64,000 nt of DNA. Origin: Bacillus sp. M6-12. GTDB lineage: Bacteria; Bacillota; Bacilli; Bacillales; DSM-1321. A program made the translations under genes and the position numbers. The stretch's first letter is position 1, and the number at the start of each line of letters is the position of its first letter. Below are positions 23,795 through 32,116 of the stretch, piece after piece. The stretch is from positions 558,001 through 622,000 of the forward strand of contig NZ_PGVF01000001.1 in NCBI RefSeq assembly GCF_002860285.1. Reading direction: 5' to 3'. Under the pieces are notes generated by a model. That model ran no database searches. It saw nothing but the letters and a program-made list of their open reading frames with translations, and was not told the DNA's origin.

Positions 23795-24205
23795 TTACGA
23801 GACAAACAAATTTCGTCTTTGTTCTTTTATATGTTTCGGTGTTAAGATAGGTACGAACAATGACATGATAAACATAGGAAAAACAAACCATATATTTATC
23901 ACAAACGCATACAACAAAATCAATAAGGTTGGAATCAATGATTTTAAAATGATTTCTTTTGCAGTTCCTTTTCCGATTTTTTTAAACAGGGAATAAGAAA
24001 ACCAGGCTACAAACAAAAACACTGGTATAACGATTAACGATACCCATTTAAATTGAATCAATCCTATCAATTCTGTCAGCACAATGGCAGATGCCATCGA
24101 CCCTGAATATGCTACTATTGTATAAGGGTGTTGTCTTACCTTAAATATTGCTATGAATGAAACCAGAAAGAAAATGATTCCAATAATACTTGTCCAAATA
24201 AACAT
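23795..24205 (-). CDS. four-helix membrane protein (136 aa)
   Basis: Almost entirely hydrophobic, with about four transmembrane helices and a short basic C-terminal tail (KHIKEQRRN). No known family. It starts 1 nt after the exonuclease stop region (ATG after AAGGAGGAATAAT inside the upstream gene's end), so it is co-transcribed with the exonuclease under a family A promoter. Function unknown. Confidence 0.75.
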   Translation of the reverse strand: MFIWTSIIGIIFFLVSFIAIFKVRQHPYTIVAYSGSMASAIVLTELIGLIQFKWVSLIVIPVFLFVAWFSYSLFKKIGKGTAKEIILKSLIPTLLILLYAFVINIWFVFPMFIMSLFVPILTPKHIKEQRRNLFVS

Positions 24206-24206
24206 A

Positions 24207-24770
24207 TTATTCCTCCTTTCTAAAATCCCATTGATTCAAATACTTCACAAAAATCTTAGCGATATTTTTTGCATCATCAATACCTCTATGTGGTGTCCCT
24301 TCAAAAGCAAATCCTTCTTTGTGAAGAGCTTTTCGTGTTCCCATACCATGTTTCAATTTCCGAATGGCTTGGTGCTGGTGTTTTAAACTGATATGAGGAA
24401 GAACCCATTGATACGATAATTTATGAAGCTCACAATCCTTTTTAAATTGCTTCTTGTCATAATGACCCCAAGAACATAGAATATAGTCTTCACCTATCCA
24501 CTCTTTAAAGGCTTGTATAACGTCTGGAAAGCCCTCTGCTTCGTCTATTTTAGATTGTGGTATCTTCGTAAGGTTCTTACAGTAATCCGTTAAAACAGGG
24601 TTTAAAATAGGTTTTACGAAGCGTTCAAAGGAATCTACGATTTCACCTTTTTCATTTATCTTTACTGCTCCTATTTCAACGACCTCATTAGGAAAAGTTT
24701 TCGCCTGTTCAGGGTATTTGATTTTATCTATACAGGTCGCTTCCAAATCAAATACTATGTAATTTTTCAT
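24207..24770 (-). CDS. DEDDh-type 3'-5' exonuclease (KapD/ERI-1-like)
   Basis: A 187-residue exonuclease of the DnaQ/RNase T superfamily. Exo I VFDLEATC (D8, E10), the inner motif SWGHYDKKQF and the exo III HRGIDDAKN motif are present. The spacing and the SWG-D motif match KapD of Bacillus (an inhibitor of sporulation kinase activation) and ERI-1-like exonucleases. Substrate could be DNA or RNA. Promoter has a family A palindrome just downstream of the -10. Followed by a membrane protein gene. Confidence 0.9.
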   Translation of the reverse strand: MKNYIVFDLEATCIDKIKYPEQAKTFPNEVVEIGAVKINEKGEIVDSFERFVKPILNPVLTDYCKNLTKIPQSKIDEAEGFPDVIQAFKEWIGEDYILCSWGHYDKKQFKKDCELHKLSYQWVLPHISLKHQHQAIRKLKHGMGTRKALHKEGFAFEGTPHRGIDDAKNIAKIFVKYLNQWDFRKEE

Positions 24771-24788
24771 TCTTTTTCTCCCTTTCTA

Positions 24789-24834
24789 TTGACTATTGTC
24801 TATAAATTATATCATGTAATATATAGTCTGTAAA
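24789..24834 (-). promoter_or_regulatory. sigma-A promoter with downstream family A palindrome (exonuclease)
   Basis: Minus strand TTTACA (24829-24834), 17 bp, TATAAT (24806-24811), then TAGACAATAGTCAA (24789-24802) over the start point. Confidence 0.75.
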
Positions 24835-24851
24835 TGAATGGATTTTCTCCA

Positions 24852-24880
24852 CAAAAAAAACACTGGATATTGTCCAGTGC
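24852..24880 (-). terminator. intrinsic terminator of alarmone hydrolase gene
   Basis: CACTGGA/TCCAGTG stem then TTTTTTTT on the minus strand. Confidence 0.85.
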
Positions 24881-24881
24881 T

Positions 24882-25535
24882 TTAATCTCTTTGTTGAAGT
24901 TCTTGTATGATTTTGTTTAATTTTTCTACTTCTGCATAATGCTCTTTAATTTCCCATATATGAGGCTCTACAGTTGTTTTAACGGAGAAGAAGTACCCTG
25001 CATATCTCGGATAAAGATTTCGAGCTTCTTTCAAGAATGGAATAATACAAGTTTCTGTTTCCAGAGCTTGTCGCATTTTCTTCTCAGGTGTCGCATCAAG
25101 CAATGTTCCAATATTATGTTTTCTATCGGAGGCTTTAATTAAACAAGAACCCATATCTTCTAATATGATTTTTAGATAGGCGATAAAGTTTTCAGGGTTT
25201 TTGTAGTCTATTCCTTTTAACTTTGTTACCCTTTGCACCATATCTGCTACTCGTTGACCAAATTTATCTTTAATCATGAGATACGTAATGCCTTCCACAT
25301 CTTCAATTGAATCATGTAATAAAGAGGCTGTAATGATTTCTTGGTCTTTTACTCCAAAATCCAGTAAATCTTGAGCAACTGCTACTAAATGGTGATAATA
25401 ATGACTTCCATTATGTCGAGAGAATCCTTTATCTGTACACATTTCTTGTTTCATCCAATCCAATGCTCGAATCGAATCTTCAAAACCCATCCATGTCAAT
25501 GTTTTTTCTAAGTGGAGAACTCTGCTTTCACTCAT
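24882..25535 (-). CDS. HD-domain (p)ppGpp hydrolase-like protein
   Basis: A 217-residue protein resembling the hydrolase half of RelA/SpoT without synthetase or TGS domains. Metal ligands are visible: H48/H49 (YYHHLVAVA), H74-D75 with E78-D79 (LLHDSIEDV), and a downstream KASDRKHNI motif. Stand-alone forms (small alarmone hydrolases, Mesh1-like) remove the pyrophosphate of (p)ppGpp or (p)ppApp. Such an enzyme on a mobile replicon could mute the host stringent response or neutralise toxic alarmone synthetases. Promoter carries a family B site. Confidence 0.85.
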   Translation of the reverse strand: MSESRVLHLEKTLTWMGFEDSIRALDWMKQEMCTDKGFSRHNGSHYYHHLVAVAQDLLDFGVKDQEIITASLLHDSIEDVEGITYLMIKDKFGQRVADMVQRVTKLKGIDYKNPENFIAYLKIILEDMGSCLIKASDRKHNIGTLLDATPEKKMRQALETETCIIPFLKEARNLYPRYAGYFFSVKTTVEPHIWEIKEHYAEVEKLNKIIQELQQRD

Positions 25536-25571
25536 ATTATCACCTATCCCTTCTGTCTGAAATGTAAATGT

Positions 25572-25613
25572 ATTATATCATGATTTATCAAAAATGCAAA
25601 TTATTTTTTACAA
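25572..25613 (-). promoter_or_regulatory. sigma-A promoter overlapping family B palindrome
   Basis: Minus strand TTTGCA (25595-25600), 17 bp, TATAAT (25572-25577); B element TTGTAAAAAATAATTTGCAT at 25594-25613. Confidence 0.8.
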
Positions 25614-25648
25614 AAAAATAAGAAAGACACCCGAAAGTATCTTTCTTA
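25612..25648 (-). terminator. intrinsic terminator
   Basis: AAGAAAGA/TCTTTCTT stem followed by ATTTTTTTG on the minus strand, after the 58-residue gene. Confidence 0.75.
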
Positions 25649-25653
25649 CATTT

Positions 25654-25830
25654 TCAATCATAAACCATAACAAGTTGATAATATTCTTGGTTTTTAGTAA
25701 TGGTATCTATTCCGTTTTTGTAATCCTCTTCGTTTTCATAAACATCATATCCACCATGTTCACTAAACACAATAATACAACCTTTCAACTCTTTTCCAGT
25801 CGTTCTTTCAATCACTTTAAATCCAGTCAA
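25654..25830 (-). CDS. small hypothetical protein (58 aa)
   Basis: TTG start 9 nt after AAAAGGAG. The translation (MTGFKVIERTTGKELKG, then FSEHGGYDVYENEED) is soluble and beta-rich, without a known family. It begins 15 nt after the guanylate kinase-like gene on the same strand and ends just before a terminator, so it is the second gene of that operon. Below usual ORF length cut-offs but supported by ribosome site, spacing and terminator. Confidence 0.65.
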   Translation of the reverse strand: MTGFKVIERTTGKELKGCIIVFSEHGGYDVYENEEDYKNGIDTITKNQEYYQLVMVYD

Positions 25831-25845
25831 TGAACAAAACTCCTT

Positions 25846-26394
25846 TTATTTACCAAATAGGATTTCACGAATTTTTCGTTTACTTTCTTCTAAATCAATG
25901 TTTTCAATTGCATGGTCAGCAAATTGCATGTTTTCAAGCTCTCCTGTTTCTTTTGCTTGTAACAAGCGTTCTTGAATCGCTTCTTCACTGTCTCCTCTTG
26001 CTCTCATTCTTTCTTCCATTGTTTCAAGTGAAATATAAACATATATCACTTCTACTTCATTTGGATACTTTTCTTTTACTTGCTCCATACCATTACGGTC
26101 TGTTATCGCAAATACCTTTCCAAATTGACCTAACTTTGTTTCAACCTCTTTTCGAGAAAGACAATAAAGTTTACCTGAATTCTTTGGATACTCTGTCCAT
26201 TCAATCTTATCAATTGAATCAAACTCTTCTCTGCTAATGAAATAGTAGGTCACACCATCAACTTCCCCTTTTCTCATAGGTCTTGTCGCATGAGATACCA
26301 TTTCAGGAAGACCAAGTTCCTTTAAGTAATTCCCTAAAGTTGTTTTACCAGTTCCACTACCGCCCATTAATATATAGATTTTTCTCTCATTCAT
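25846..26394 (-). CDS. guanylate kinase-like NMP kinase
   Basis: A 182-residue P-loop kinase. P-loop GGSGTGKT (11-18), GMP-binding-like motif SHATRPMRKGEVDGVTYYF, and the lid segment ERMRARGDSEE are all of guanylate kinase type, which makes GDP from GMP (or dGDP from dGMP). Slightly shorter than host Gmk (~205). With thymidine kinase and a deoxynucleotidase it could form a nucleotide-supply set for DNA synthesis. ATG after GGAGGCGTGAATCATT. Promoter overlaps a family A palindrome. Confidence 0.88.
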   Translation of the reverse strand: MNERKIYILMGGSGTGKTTLGNYLKELGLPEMVSHATRPMRKGEVDGVTYYFISREEFDSIDKIEWTEYPKNSGKLYCLSRKEVETKLGQFGKVFAITDRNGMEQVKEKYPNEVEVIYVYISLETMEERMRARGDSEEAIQERLLQAKETGELENMQFADHAIENIDLEESKRKIREILFGK

Positions 26395-26478
26395 AATGAT
26401 TCACGCCTCCAATACTTGTAGTAATCTACGACTGATTTATATATAAATTTACTATATTGTAGATTTGTTATATAGACT

Positions 26479-26507
26479 ATAATAATAGTTTTATTGATTA
26501 TAGTCAA
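26479..26507 (-). promoter_or_regulatory. sigma-A promoter overlapping family A palindrome
   Basis: Minus strand TTGACT (26502-26507), 17 bp, TATTAT (26479-26484); palindrome TTGACTATAATCAA at 26494-26507. Confidence 0.8.
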
Positions 26508-26534
26508 TATCAATACATGCAAAGAGGAATGATT

Positions 26535-27071
26535 TTAGATGCTAACTTGAGCTATATATTCTGTCGGACAAGTGCTTTCAATAGAAATATTCTTAGATTG
26601 TGCCAATGAAATAATGCCTTTCAGAATATCCTCTTGCTTACAAAAATAGCAAGTATCTACTCGAATCTCTTTTCCGCTATGATTTCTTAATAAAATGGTG
26701 TAATTATGAGTAATCTCTTTGTCTTTCCATTTGTCATGCGTTATGACAATTTTACTGATAGTATTCCATCCAATTAATTTCCCTTTGTATTGAATATACC
26801 TGGTATCTATGACTAAGAAAGGCTTATCTTTCAATTCGTAGTATTGAATCGATGCTGGAAATAATATAAGCCCTCCCAAGCAGATTAATGAAGTCATCCA
26901 CATAGGAAGCAAACAAATACTAACGACCAACAAAATTCCATAAACTAACCATAATCGTTTATTACGTGCAAACCTTTTAGCAATACTATCTTGTTCTTTT
27001 TCTAATATTTTAGGGTTACAAGAATATTCTTGGTGATACTTATTCAAACGATGCCACACCTCTCTTTCCAC
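26535..27071 (-). CDS. membrane protein with two central helices (178 aa)
   Basis: Cytoplasmic N-terminus (~38 residues), two adjacent hydrophobic helices (LVYGILLVVSICLLPMWM and LICLGGLILFPASI), then a ~100-residue beta-rich C-terminal domain that looks like a PH-type membrane-linked fold. GTG start with a weak AAAGAATT site. No family named with confidence. Upstream lies a diverged family A element. Function unknown. Confidence 0.7.
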   Translation of the reverse strand: MEREVWHRLNKYHQEYSCNPKILEKEQDSIAKRFARNKRLWLVYGILLVVSICLLPMWMTSLICLGGLILFPASIQYYELKDKPFLVIDTRYIQYKGKLIGWNTISKIVITHDKWKDKEITHNYTILLRNHSGKEIRVDTCYFCKQEDILKGIISLAQSKNISIESTCPTEYIAQVSI

Positions 27072-27123
27072 AATTCTTTATCTTTTATTTTATATCATTA
27101 TTTGATTTTATATGTGTTATATA

Positions 27124-27137
27124 TTGTCAATAGTCAT
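27124..27137 (-). promoter_or_regulatory. diverged family A element
   Basis: ATGACTATTGACAA on the minus strand, a degraded A palindrome upstream of the 178-residue gene; the -10 box is not clear. Confidence 0.4.
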
Positions 27138-27214
27138 TAATTATAGGTCTATATACCTTACCTGATTTTTGATTTTTTCTCAATAGAGTTTATTTCTAAT
27201 TGTTGTTTAGGTGC

Positions 27215-27247
27215 TAAAAAAGACACCCCTTTTACAGAGCGTCTTCT
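27215..27247 (-). terminator. weak intrinsic terminator
   Basis: AGACGC/GTGTCT stem with G-T pair and T-rich flank, after the protease-like gene. Confidence 0.5.
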
Positions 27248-27249
27248 TT

Positions 27250-27660
27250 TTACATTTCAATTGTAATATACGAACTTAACTTTTGTTTTCTCTTCAGCAT
27301 AATCGAATCATATTCACCTAATGACATAATTGCCTGTACACCATCCTTTTCCACAGGGTCAGGGTCATATATCTTCCCATCATACAATAAAACCCAATGC
27401 CAACCACCACTTTTATTCCATTCTCTCCTTACTTTACAAATGGCTAATAGAGGCATAGGTTGAGTTCTTCTTGAAATCAATCGTTCTGAATTTTTAATTC
27501 CTAATTGATTTAATGCGTTGATAATTCGTTTTGTTGTTGTCCCTTTATGTGTTCCAACCACTTGAATAATGTCTTCAATGTTTTTCCCTGTCAACATGGC
27601 TAAACAATGCTGACCACATTGACGACTTTTCTTTGGCTGTCTTATATATTGTATATTCAT
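27250..27660 (-). CDS. papain-like (C39-type) cysteine protease-like protein
   Basis: A 136-residue protein with a catalytic-triad pattern: Cys15 in RQCGQHCLAML, His88 in GGWHWVLLYDG and Asp99 in IYDPDP. This is the arrangement of peptidase C39-like folds. Without a signal peptide it should act in the cytoplasm, perhaps as a deamidase or protease on a host or self protein. ATG 27660 follows GGGAGAGAAAT; it starts after the 207-residue gene, to which it is probably coupled. Activity is inferred from motifs only. Confidence 0.75.
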   Translation of the reverse strand: MNIQYIRQPKKSRQCGQHCLAMLTGKNIEDIIQVVGTHKGTTTKRIINALNQLGIKNSERLISRRTQPMPLLAICKVRREWNKSGGWHWVLLYDGKIYDPDPVEKDGVQAIMSLGEYDSIMLKRKQKLSSYITIEM

Positions 27661-27693
27661 ATTTCTCTCTCCCTGTTGTATCGTAAAAATCAA

Positions 27694-28317
27694 TTAATAG
27701 CAATGTTCATCTACCAATATAACTTCCCACTCTTTTACCTTACTTTCTACAATGACACCTCTTGGAGCGGAATATCTGGATATATCCAATTCTTCTTCCC
27801 ACCAAACGCCATCAATTGAAAGTTCGTCTTCTACATAAATCGTTGTCAATAAATCAAGTGGAGCAAGTAAAGAGCCATGTGACATCACTCGTCTCTCCAT
27901 TTTTTCTGTTGAAACAAATCCTTCTTCTTCTTCTAACTCTACACCATAATCCTCTGCTTCTTCTTCTCCTATACCTTTATCAGAATAAAGAGAGCATAAG
28001 TCCATATCCATTTCATCATCATAATAGGTCACACGATATAGAGGACAGGCTGTTACATATCCTTCATGGATTCCCCACTGAATGATTTCCTGCTGTTGCT
28101 CTTCAGTTAAAGAATAGTAATCAAGAAATTGGTTTCCTTCTTTCTTTAACTCAAAGAGCTTCCCACCAGTAAATGGGTTGATACGTACCCACGCTTTAGG
28201 TTCTGTTGAGAAAGACAATCCTGAACCTTCCAAACTTCCTTTTTGTTTCAAAGATTTATCCATTTGTCCTACATGAAAAATCATTTCTTCCATTGTAATA
28301 ATTGGCATATGATTCAT
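27694..28317 (-). CDS. hypothetical very acidic protein (207 aa)
   Basis: Soluble, strongly acidic protein with Glu-rich stretches (GIGEEEAEDYGVELEEEEG) and no known family. The central part alternates beta-like segments with acidic loops. ATG follows GGGGAGAAAACAC. It immediately precedes the C39-like protease gene, so it could be a partner or substrate; that is inference. TATAAT is visible ~60 nt upstream. Confidence 0.7.
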   Translation of the reverse strand: MNHMPIITMEEMIFHVGQMDKSLKQKGSLEGSGLSFSTEPKAWVRINPFTGGKLFELKKEGNQFLDYYSLTEEQQQEIIQWGIHEGYVTACPLYRVTYYDDEMDMDLCSLYSDKGIGEEEAEDYGVELEEEEGFVSTEKMERRVMSHGSLLAPLDLLTTIYVEDELSIDGVWWEEELDISRYSAPRGVIVESKVKEWEVILVDEHCY

Positions 28318-28413
28318 GTGTTTTCTCCCCTTTTTATATAAATCATCGACTTTCCTTTTTTATCAGGTTTCTATATTATAGATGATTTTTCTTTTCTTAA
28401 AAACGAGTGTTTT

Positions 28414-28455
28414 TTGTAAAAAATAATTTACAAATATGTTTATCTATGATATTAT
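28414..28455 (+). promoter_or_regulatory. sigma-A promoter overlapping family B palindrome
   Basis: TTTACA (28427-28432), 17 bp, TATTAT (28450-28455); B element TTGTAAAAAATAATTTACAA (28414-28433), the exact consensus. Confidence 0.85.
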
Positions 28456-28485
28456 AAATATATGAAATAACAGGGGGTTTTGTCA

Positions 28486-29916
28486 ATGGCTACATATGCA
28501 ACAAAAGTAAAAGTAGAAGAATTAGAAACTTATTTAGGGCAATCACTTGAAGAAGGTCAAAACGTCATTGAACGTGAAATCAAAAAGAATCGTTGCACGT
28601 TGTACCTATCTTATACTGTCATTGTGCCGACTGGACAAGTAGAAGAAATCAAATATGCCTTTGTATTGTCGGATTCGATTTCTGTTGAAGGAAGAGGCTC
28701 TGGTACATATGGAGAAGAAATTAAAAGAGAAACATTGGATTCTATTGAAAACATAGAAGTCACTCACTCACCTATTGCTTACTCTGATGAAAAAGAAAGA
28801 GAAATTCTTTTGACAGGGTATCAGTTGATTGAACAAGAAGATGATGAAATTCAATATGAATCGGTTTATGCAACGATTGAATTTGTTCATTTTAAAAATG
28901 AATCTACTATCAATCATACAGAACGTGATGAAGAGAAATCATACCTTACCATTTCTACAAATCAACATCTAACACGATATGTTGTCGATGATAACCGCTA
29001 TAATCGAAAAGAAATTGACGTAAAAATGCTATTTGATAAATCGGTCTTTAAGTATGAAGGAAACCTTTTAACAGAAGAAGGGAATACCTATTTGGTTAGT
29101 CGATACGTAACTATGAATTACCTTGATAATCGAAATGAGCGATTTATCGTAGACCAGCAAAACCGCCTGTGGAGAGAGGTCGTAACTTACCAGGAAAAAG
29201 AAGAGGTAAAGGCTGAATTTAAAAGCCTATTAGTCGTAAATGATTCTTTATACACCCTTTCTACCCTCTTTTCACGATTAGACAGTAAAGAGCCTTATAT
29301 GTTTATTAAAAATCATCTGTACAGCAAAGTTGAAAATGCTACGCTCCATTTTGAGGAGCAAGAATTAGAACCTTTCATGAAAACAAACATTCCTTCTGAT
29401 ACAAAAATGAAAGGCTCTGGATTGTACAGTACCCTTCTTTTAAATGATGTGAAAACGGTTATTGTTCCAATTGAAAAAGGTTACATTTTCAGCAATCATG
29501 AAAAATTTGATTTGGTCATACATCAACAAATCATCTATAGTGTAATTGGAGAAGCAAAAGAAGTAGGTTTTTCAATAAGTGATTATCGAGACGAGTATTT
29601 AATCATTACGGAAAGACCAAAGAATGAGTATCACTCCTATTGGGAATCTCTTGAGGATTTACCTTCCCATCACTTAAATAATCCACAAAAACCAGTGGAG
29701 ATTGAAATTTATGATGAAGAATTTAAAAATAGAAAGCCACGATTCCGTACAGGTGACGAAATCAAAGTAATAAAAGAACTAACCGAAACAAGTCAGTTAG
29801 AAGGTTTGGAAGGAACGATTATTTCTTTATCGAACAACAAATCAAAGGCTACTGTTCGTTTCTTCCATCACTTTGTAGAAACATTCCCAATTGATTATAT
29901 TGAAATCCAAAAATAA
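28486..29916 (+). CDS. hypothetical protein (476 aa) with KOW/SH3-like C-terminus
   Basis: Large soluble, acidic, beta-rich protein of unknown family. The last ~60 residues (RTGDEIKVIKEL, LEGLEGTIISLSNNKSKATVRF) look like a small SH3/KOW barrel as found in nucleic-acid-associated proteins. Start at ATG 28486 after CAGGGGGTTTTGTCA. Own family B promoter and strong terminator, so monocistronic. Function unknown. Confidence 0.75.
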   Translation: MATYATKVKVEELETYLGQSLEEGQNVIEREIKKNRCTLYLSYTVIVPTGQVEEIKYAFVLSDSISVEGRGSGTYGEEIKRETLDSIENIEVTHSPIAYSDEKEREILLTGYQLIEQEDDEIQYESVYATIEFVHFKNESTINHTERDEEKSYLTISTNQHLTRYVVDDNRYNRKEIDVKMLFDKSVFKYEGNLLTEEGNTYLVSRYVTMNYLDNRNERFIVDQQNRLWREVVTYQEKEEVKAEFKSLLVVNDSLYTLSTLFSRLDSKEPYMFIKNHLYSKVENATLHFEEQELEPFMKTNIPSDTKMKGSGLYSTLLLNDVKTVIVPIEKGYIFSNHEKFDLVIHQQIIYSVIGEAKEVGFSISDYRDEYLIITERPKNEYHSYWESLEDLPSHHLNNPQKPVEIEIYDEEFKNRKPRFRTGDEIKVIKELTETSQLEGLEGTIISLSNNKSKATVRFFHHFVETFPIDYIEIQK

Positions 29917-29926
29917 AAGGCATGAG

Positions 29927-29959
29927 AAAACGCAAGGTTGGTATTGCCTTGCGTTTTTT
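29927..29959. terminator. bidirectional intrinsic terminator
   Basis: AAAACGCAAGG/CCTTGCGTTTTTT hairpin between convergent genes. Confidence 0.9.
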
Positions 29960-29960
29960 A

Positions 29961-30335
29961 TTATCTATATTGATTTGGGTCTTTCTCCCTTTTGATTGGA
30001 CTTTTATTTACAAGACTCCATTCTACAATATGGTCTGTAATTCTATCGTATAAATCATCATTAAGATATGGTTCTTCAAAATTAAGAAGTGTATCAATAT
30101 CTCTTTTTATTTCATCTAAAATGCTTTGATGAAAAATCTTCTTATCGTTTAAAGTTTTCCATAGAAAATCGCAGAAAAGCTGAAATCCCTTATCCCAATT
30201 ACTATTACCGTTATTTTGGGATTCATACCGTAGTTTTTCAATCGCTCTTAACAATTCACCTTCAACGGTATCTGCTTGACCACTCTTTGAAACTTGGGTT
30301 TTCCAAATATTTTTAGCTTCTTCAAAGTATTTCAT
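29961..30335 (-). CDS. hypothetical protein (124 aa)
   Basis: Soluble, helical protein (KYFEEAKNIWKTQ at the start, GELLRAIEKLRYESQ, then DEIKRDIDTLLNFEEP). No known family; the pattern resembles small proteins of unknown function found scattered in Bacilli. ATG after AAGGAGGTTAAG. It lies downstream of the phosphoesterase gene region in the reverse order (29961-30335 follows 30388-31086 in transcription) with a 50-nt gap. Function unknown. Confidence 0.7.
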   Translation of the reverse strand: MKYFEEAKNIWKTQVSKSGQADTVEGELLRAIEKLRYESQNNGNSNWDKGFQLFCDFLWKTLNDKKIFHQSILDEIKRDIDTLLNFEEPYLNDDLYDRITDHIVEWSLVNKSPIKREKDPNQYR

Positions 30336-30387
30336 CTTAACCTCCTTGAAACTGAATTTAGTAGGAAAACAACTCCCCTACTCTTTT

Positions 30388-31086
30388 TTATCGAATGACC
30401 GCTTCATAAGACACTTCTCCATCTTTTACTTCAATTAAATACCCACGTAATAGGTCTACTTCATAAGCACAGGCACAATTGAAGATATAGGTATCATTTA
30501 ACTGGTTTTCACCAAAAGCTTCATGAATATGTCCACAAAGATAGATAAGGGGATTCAGCTTTTCTACTTCCATTCGTAGTTTTCGGCTACCTACACATTT
30601 TCCACCCATTACTTTATCTTGTTTTTCAAACAATGGAGTATGACCAACGATAATCAATGGCTCTTTGTTGTTTAAATCCAAACGCTGTACTTGTTCTTTG
30701 AATTTCTTTTTCAGATTATCCTCTGACAATTCTCGGTTCGTATGAAAGGGGCTGTTTTTTACATATTCAAATCCAGTAAAATGAATACCCTGATACTCTA
30801 CTATTCTTCCATGAAGATTTTCTCCACATAAAATCCCTGTATCGACCCAATCATCGTTTCCAAGGACATAATAGATAGGAATACTCAACTCTTTTAAAAG
30901 AGCCGAAATATCGGAAGCAGAGCCTTCCTGAATCGCCTTATAGGTTTCAAATGTCACATTATCTGGTTTAGGGTATAAATCACCTGGAAGGATAAGAACA
31001 TCAACTTCTTGCTGTTTCACAATCTCTACAATTTGTTTATAAATTCTCATATTGCCATGAATATCTGCTACGGAAAATACTTTCAT
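30388..31086 (-). CDS. calcineurin-like metallophosphoesterase
   Basis: A 232-residue enzyme with all five metal motifs: D8-x-H10 (VADIHGN), GDLYP, LGNDDW (the usual GNHD with Asp), GHTP and GHIHE. These bind two metal ions to split phosphomono- or diesters. Start at ATG 31086 after AAGGAAGGTTAGGC; a longer reading upstream would overlap the SPFH gene and has no ribosome site. Substrate cannot be told; related proteins cleave nucleotides or cyclic nucleotides. Confidence 0.9.
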   Translation of the reverse strand: MKVFSVADIHGNMRIYKQIVEIVKQQEVDVLILPGDLYPKPDNVTFETYKAIQEGSASDISALLKELSIPIYYVLGNDDWVDTGILCGENLHGRIVEYQGIHFTGFEYVKNSPFHTNRELSEDNLKKKFKEQVQRLDLNNKEPLIIVGHTPLFEKQDKVMGGKCVGSRKLRMEVEKLNPLIYLCGHIHEAFGENQLNDTYIFNCACAYEVDLLRGYLIEVKDGEVSYEAVIR

Positions 31087-31135
31087 GCCTAACCTTCCTT
31101 TCTTTTTTCTATTTCTTATTCTAACTGATTTCACA

Positions 31136-31166
31136 TAAAAATAAGAGAGGACTAAGCCTCTCTCGT
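31136..31166 (-). terminator. intrinsic terminator of SPFH operon
   Basis: GAGAGAGG/CCTCTC stem with TTATTTTTAT on the minus strand, directly after the SPFH stop. Confidence 0.8.
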
Positions 31167-31168
31167 TT

Positions 31169-32113
31169 TTATTCTTCCTCTGTTTTCTTTGTAGGAATAG
31201 AAACTTCTTTAAGTGAAGCAACTAACCCTGCAATATTTTGAATTTCAGAAGGAATGATAATCTTTGTTGCTTGTCCATCTGCTACTTTTTCAAGAGCTTC
31301 TAAACTACGTAAGGCAATCATTTCTTGTGTTGGTTTAGAACTGTTGATTAATTCAATACCCTCTGCAGTTGCCTTTTGTACGATAAGGATAGCTTCCGCT
31401 TCCCCTTCTGCTTCTTTAATTCGTTTTTCTTTTTCTGCTTCTGCACGTAAAATCGCACTTTGCTTTTCTGCTTCAGCATTTAAAATCGCACTTTCTTTGT
31501 GACCTTGTGCTCGTAATACCGCACTTTCTTTCTCAGCTTGTGCATTTAACACCGCTTCACGTTTCTCACGTTCAGCCTTCATTTGTTTTTCCATTGCTTC
31601 TTGAATTTCTCTTGGTGGCATAATGTTTTTCAGTTCCACACGATTTACTTTGATACCCCAAGAATCAGTAGCTTTGTCTAAGATAGCTCTCATTTTCGTA
31701 TTAACAATATCCCTTGAACTTAATGTTTCATCAAGGTCTAATTCACCAATGAGGTTACGTAAACTCGTTGCTGTTAAATTTTCAATAGCGACTATTGGAT
31801 TTTCAATTCCATACGCATATAGTTTCGGGTCAGTAATTTGATAATATACAACCGTATCAATTTGCATGGTTACGTTATCTTTCGTAATTACTGGTTGTGG
31901 TGGAAAATCTACCACTTGTTCTTTAAGACTTACTTTCTTTTGTACAGATTCAATGAATGGTACTTTAAAATGTAATCCTACACTCCACGTTTCTTTATAT
32001 GCTCCTAATCTTTCAATAACGTAAGCGTCACTTTGCTGGACAATTCTAATATTGTTTAGAATCAAACCTCCACCAAGAAATACCGTAGCTCCTCCAACAA
32101 TTAATCCAATCAA
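31169..32113 (-). CDS. SPFH/stomatin family membrane scaffold protein
   Basis: A 314-residue protein with an N-terminal hydrophobic anchor, the SPFH domain (VIERLGAYKETWSVGLHFKVPF, typical of stomatin/QmcA) and a long Ala/Glu/Lys coiled coil (about 185-255). Such proteins form oligomeric membrane microdomains. TTG start 9 nt after GAGGGGAATAAAAA. The gene begins 3 nt after the NfeD gene; SPFH-NfeD pairs work together in membrane organisation, which supports the call. Confidence 0.93.
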   Translation of the reverse strand: MIGLIVGGATVFLGGGLILNNIRIVQQSDAYVIERLGAYKETWSVGLHFKVPFIESVQKKVSLKEQVVDFPPQPVITKDNVTMQIDTVVYYQITDPKLYAYGIENPIVAIENLTATSLRNLIGELDLDETLSSRDIVNTKMRAILDKATDSWGIKVNRVELKNIMPPREIQEAMEKQMKAEREKREAVLNAQAEKESAVLRAQGHKESAILNAEAEKQSAILRAEAEKEKRIKEAEGEAEAILIVQKATAEGIELINSSKPTQEMIALRSLEALEKVADGQATKIIIPSEIQNIAGLVASLKEVSIPTKKTEEE

Positions 32114-32116
32114 TTT

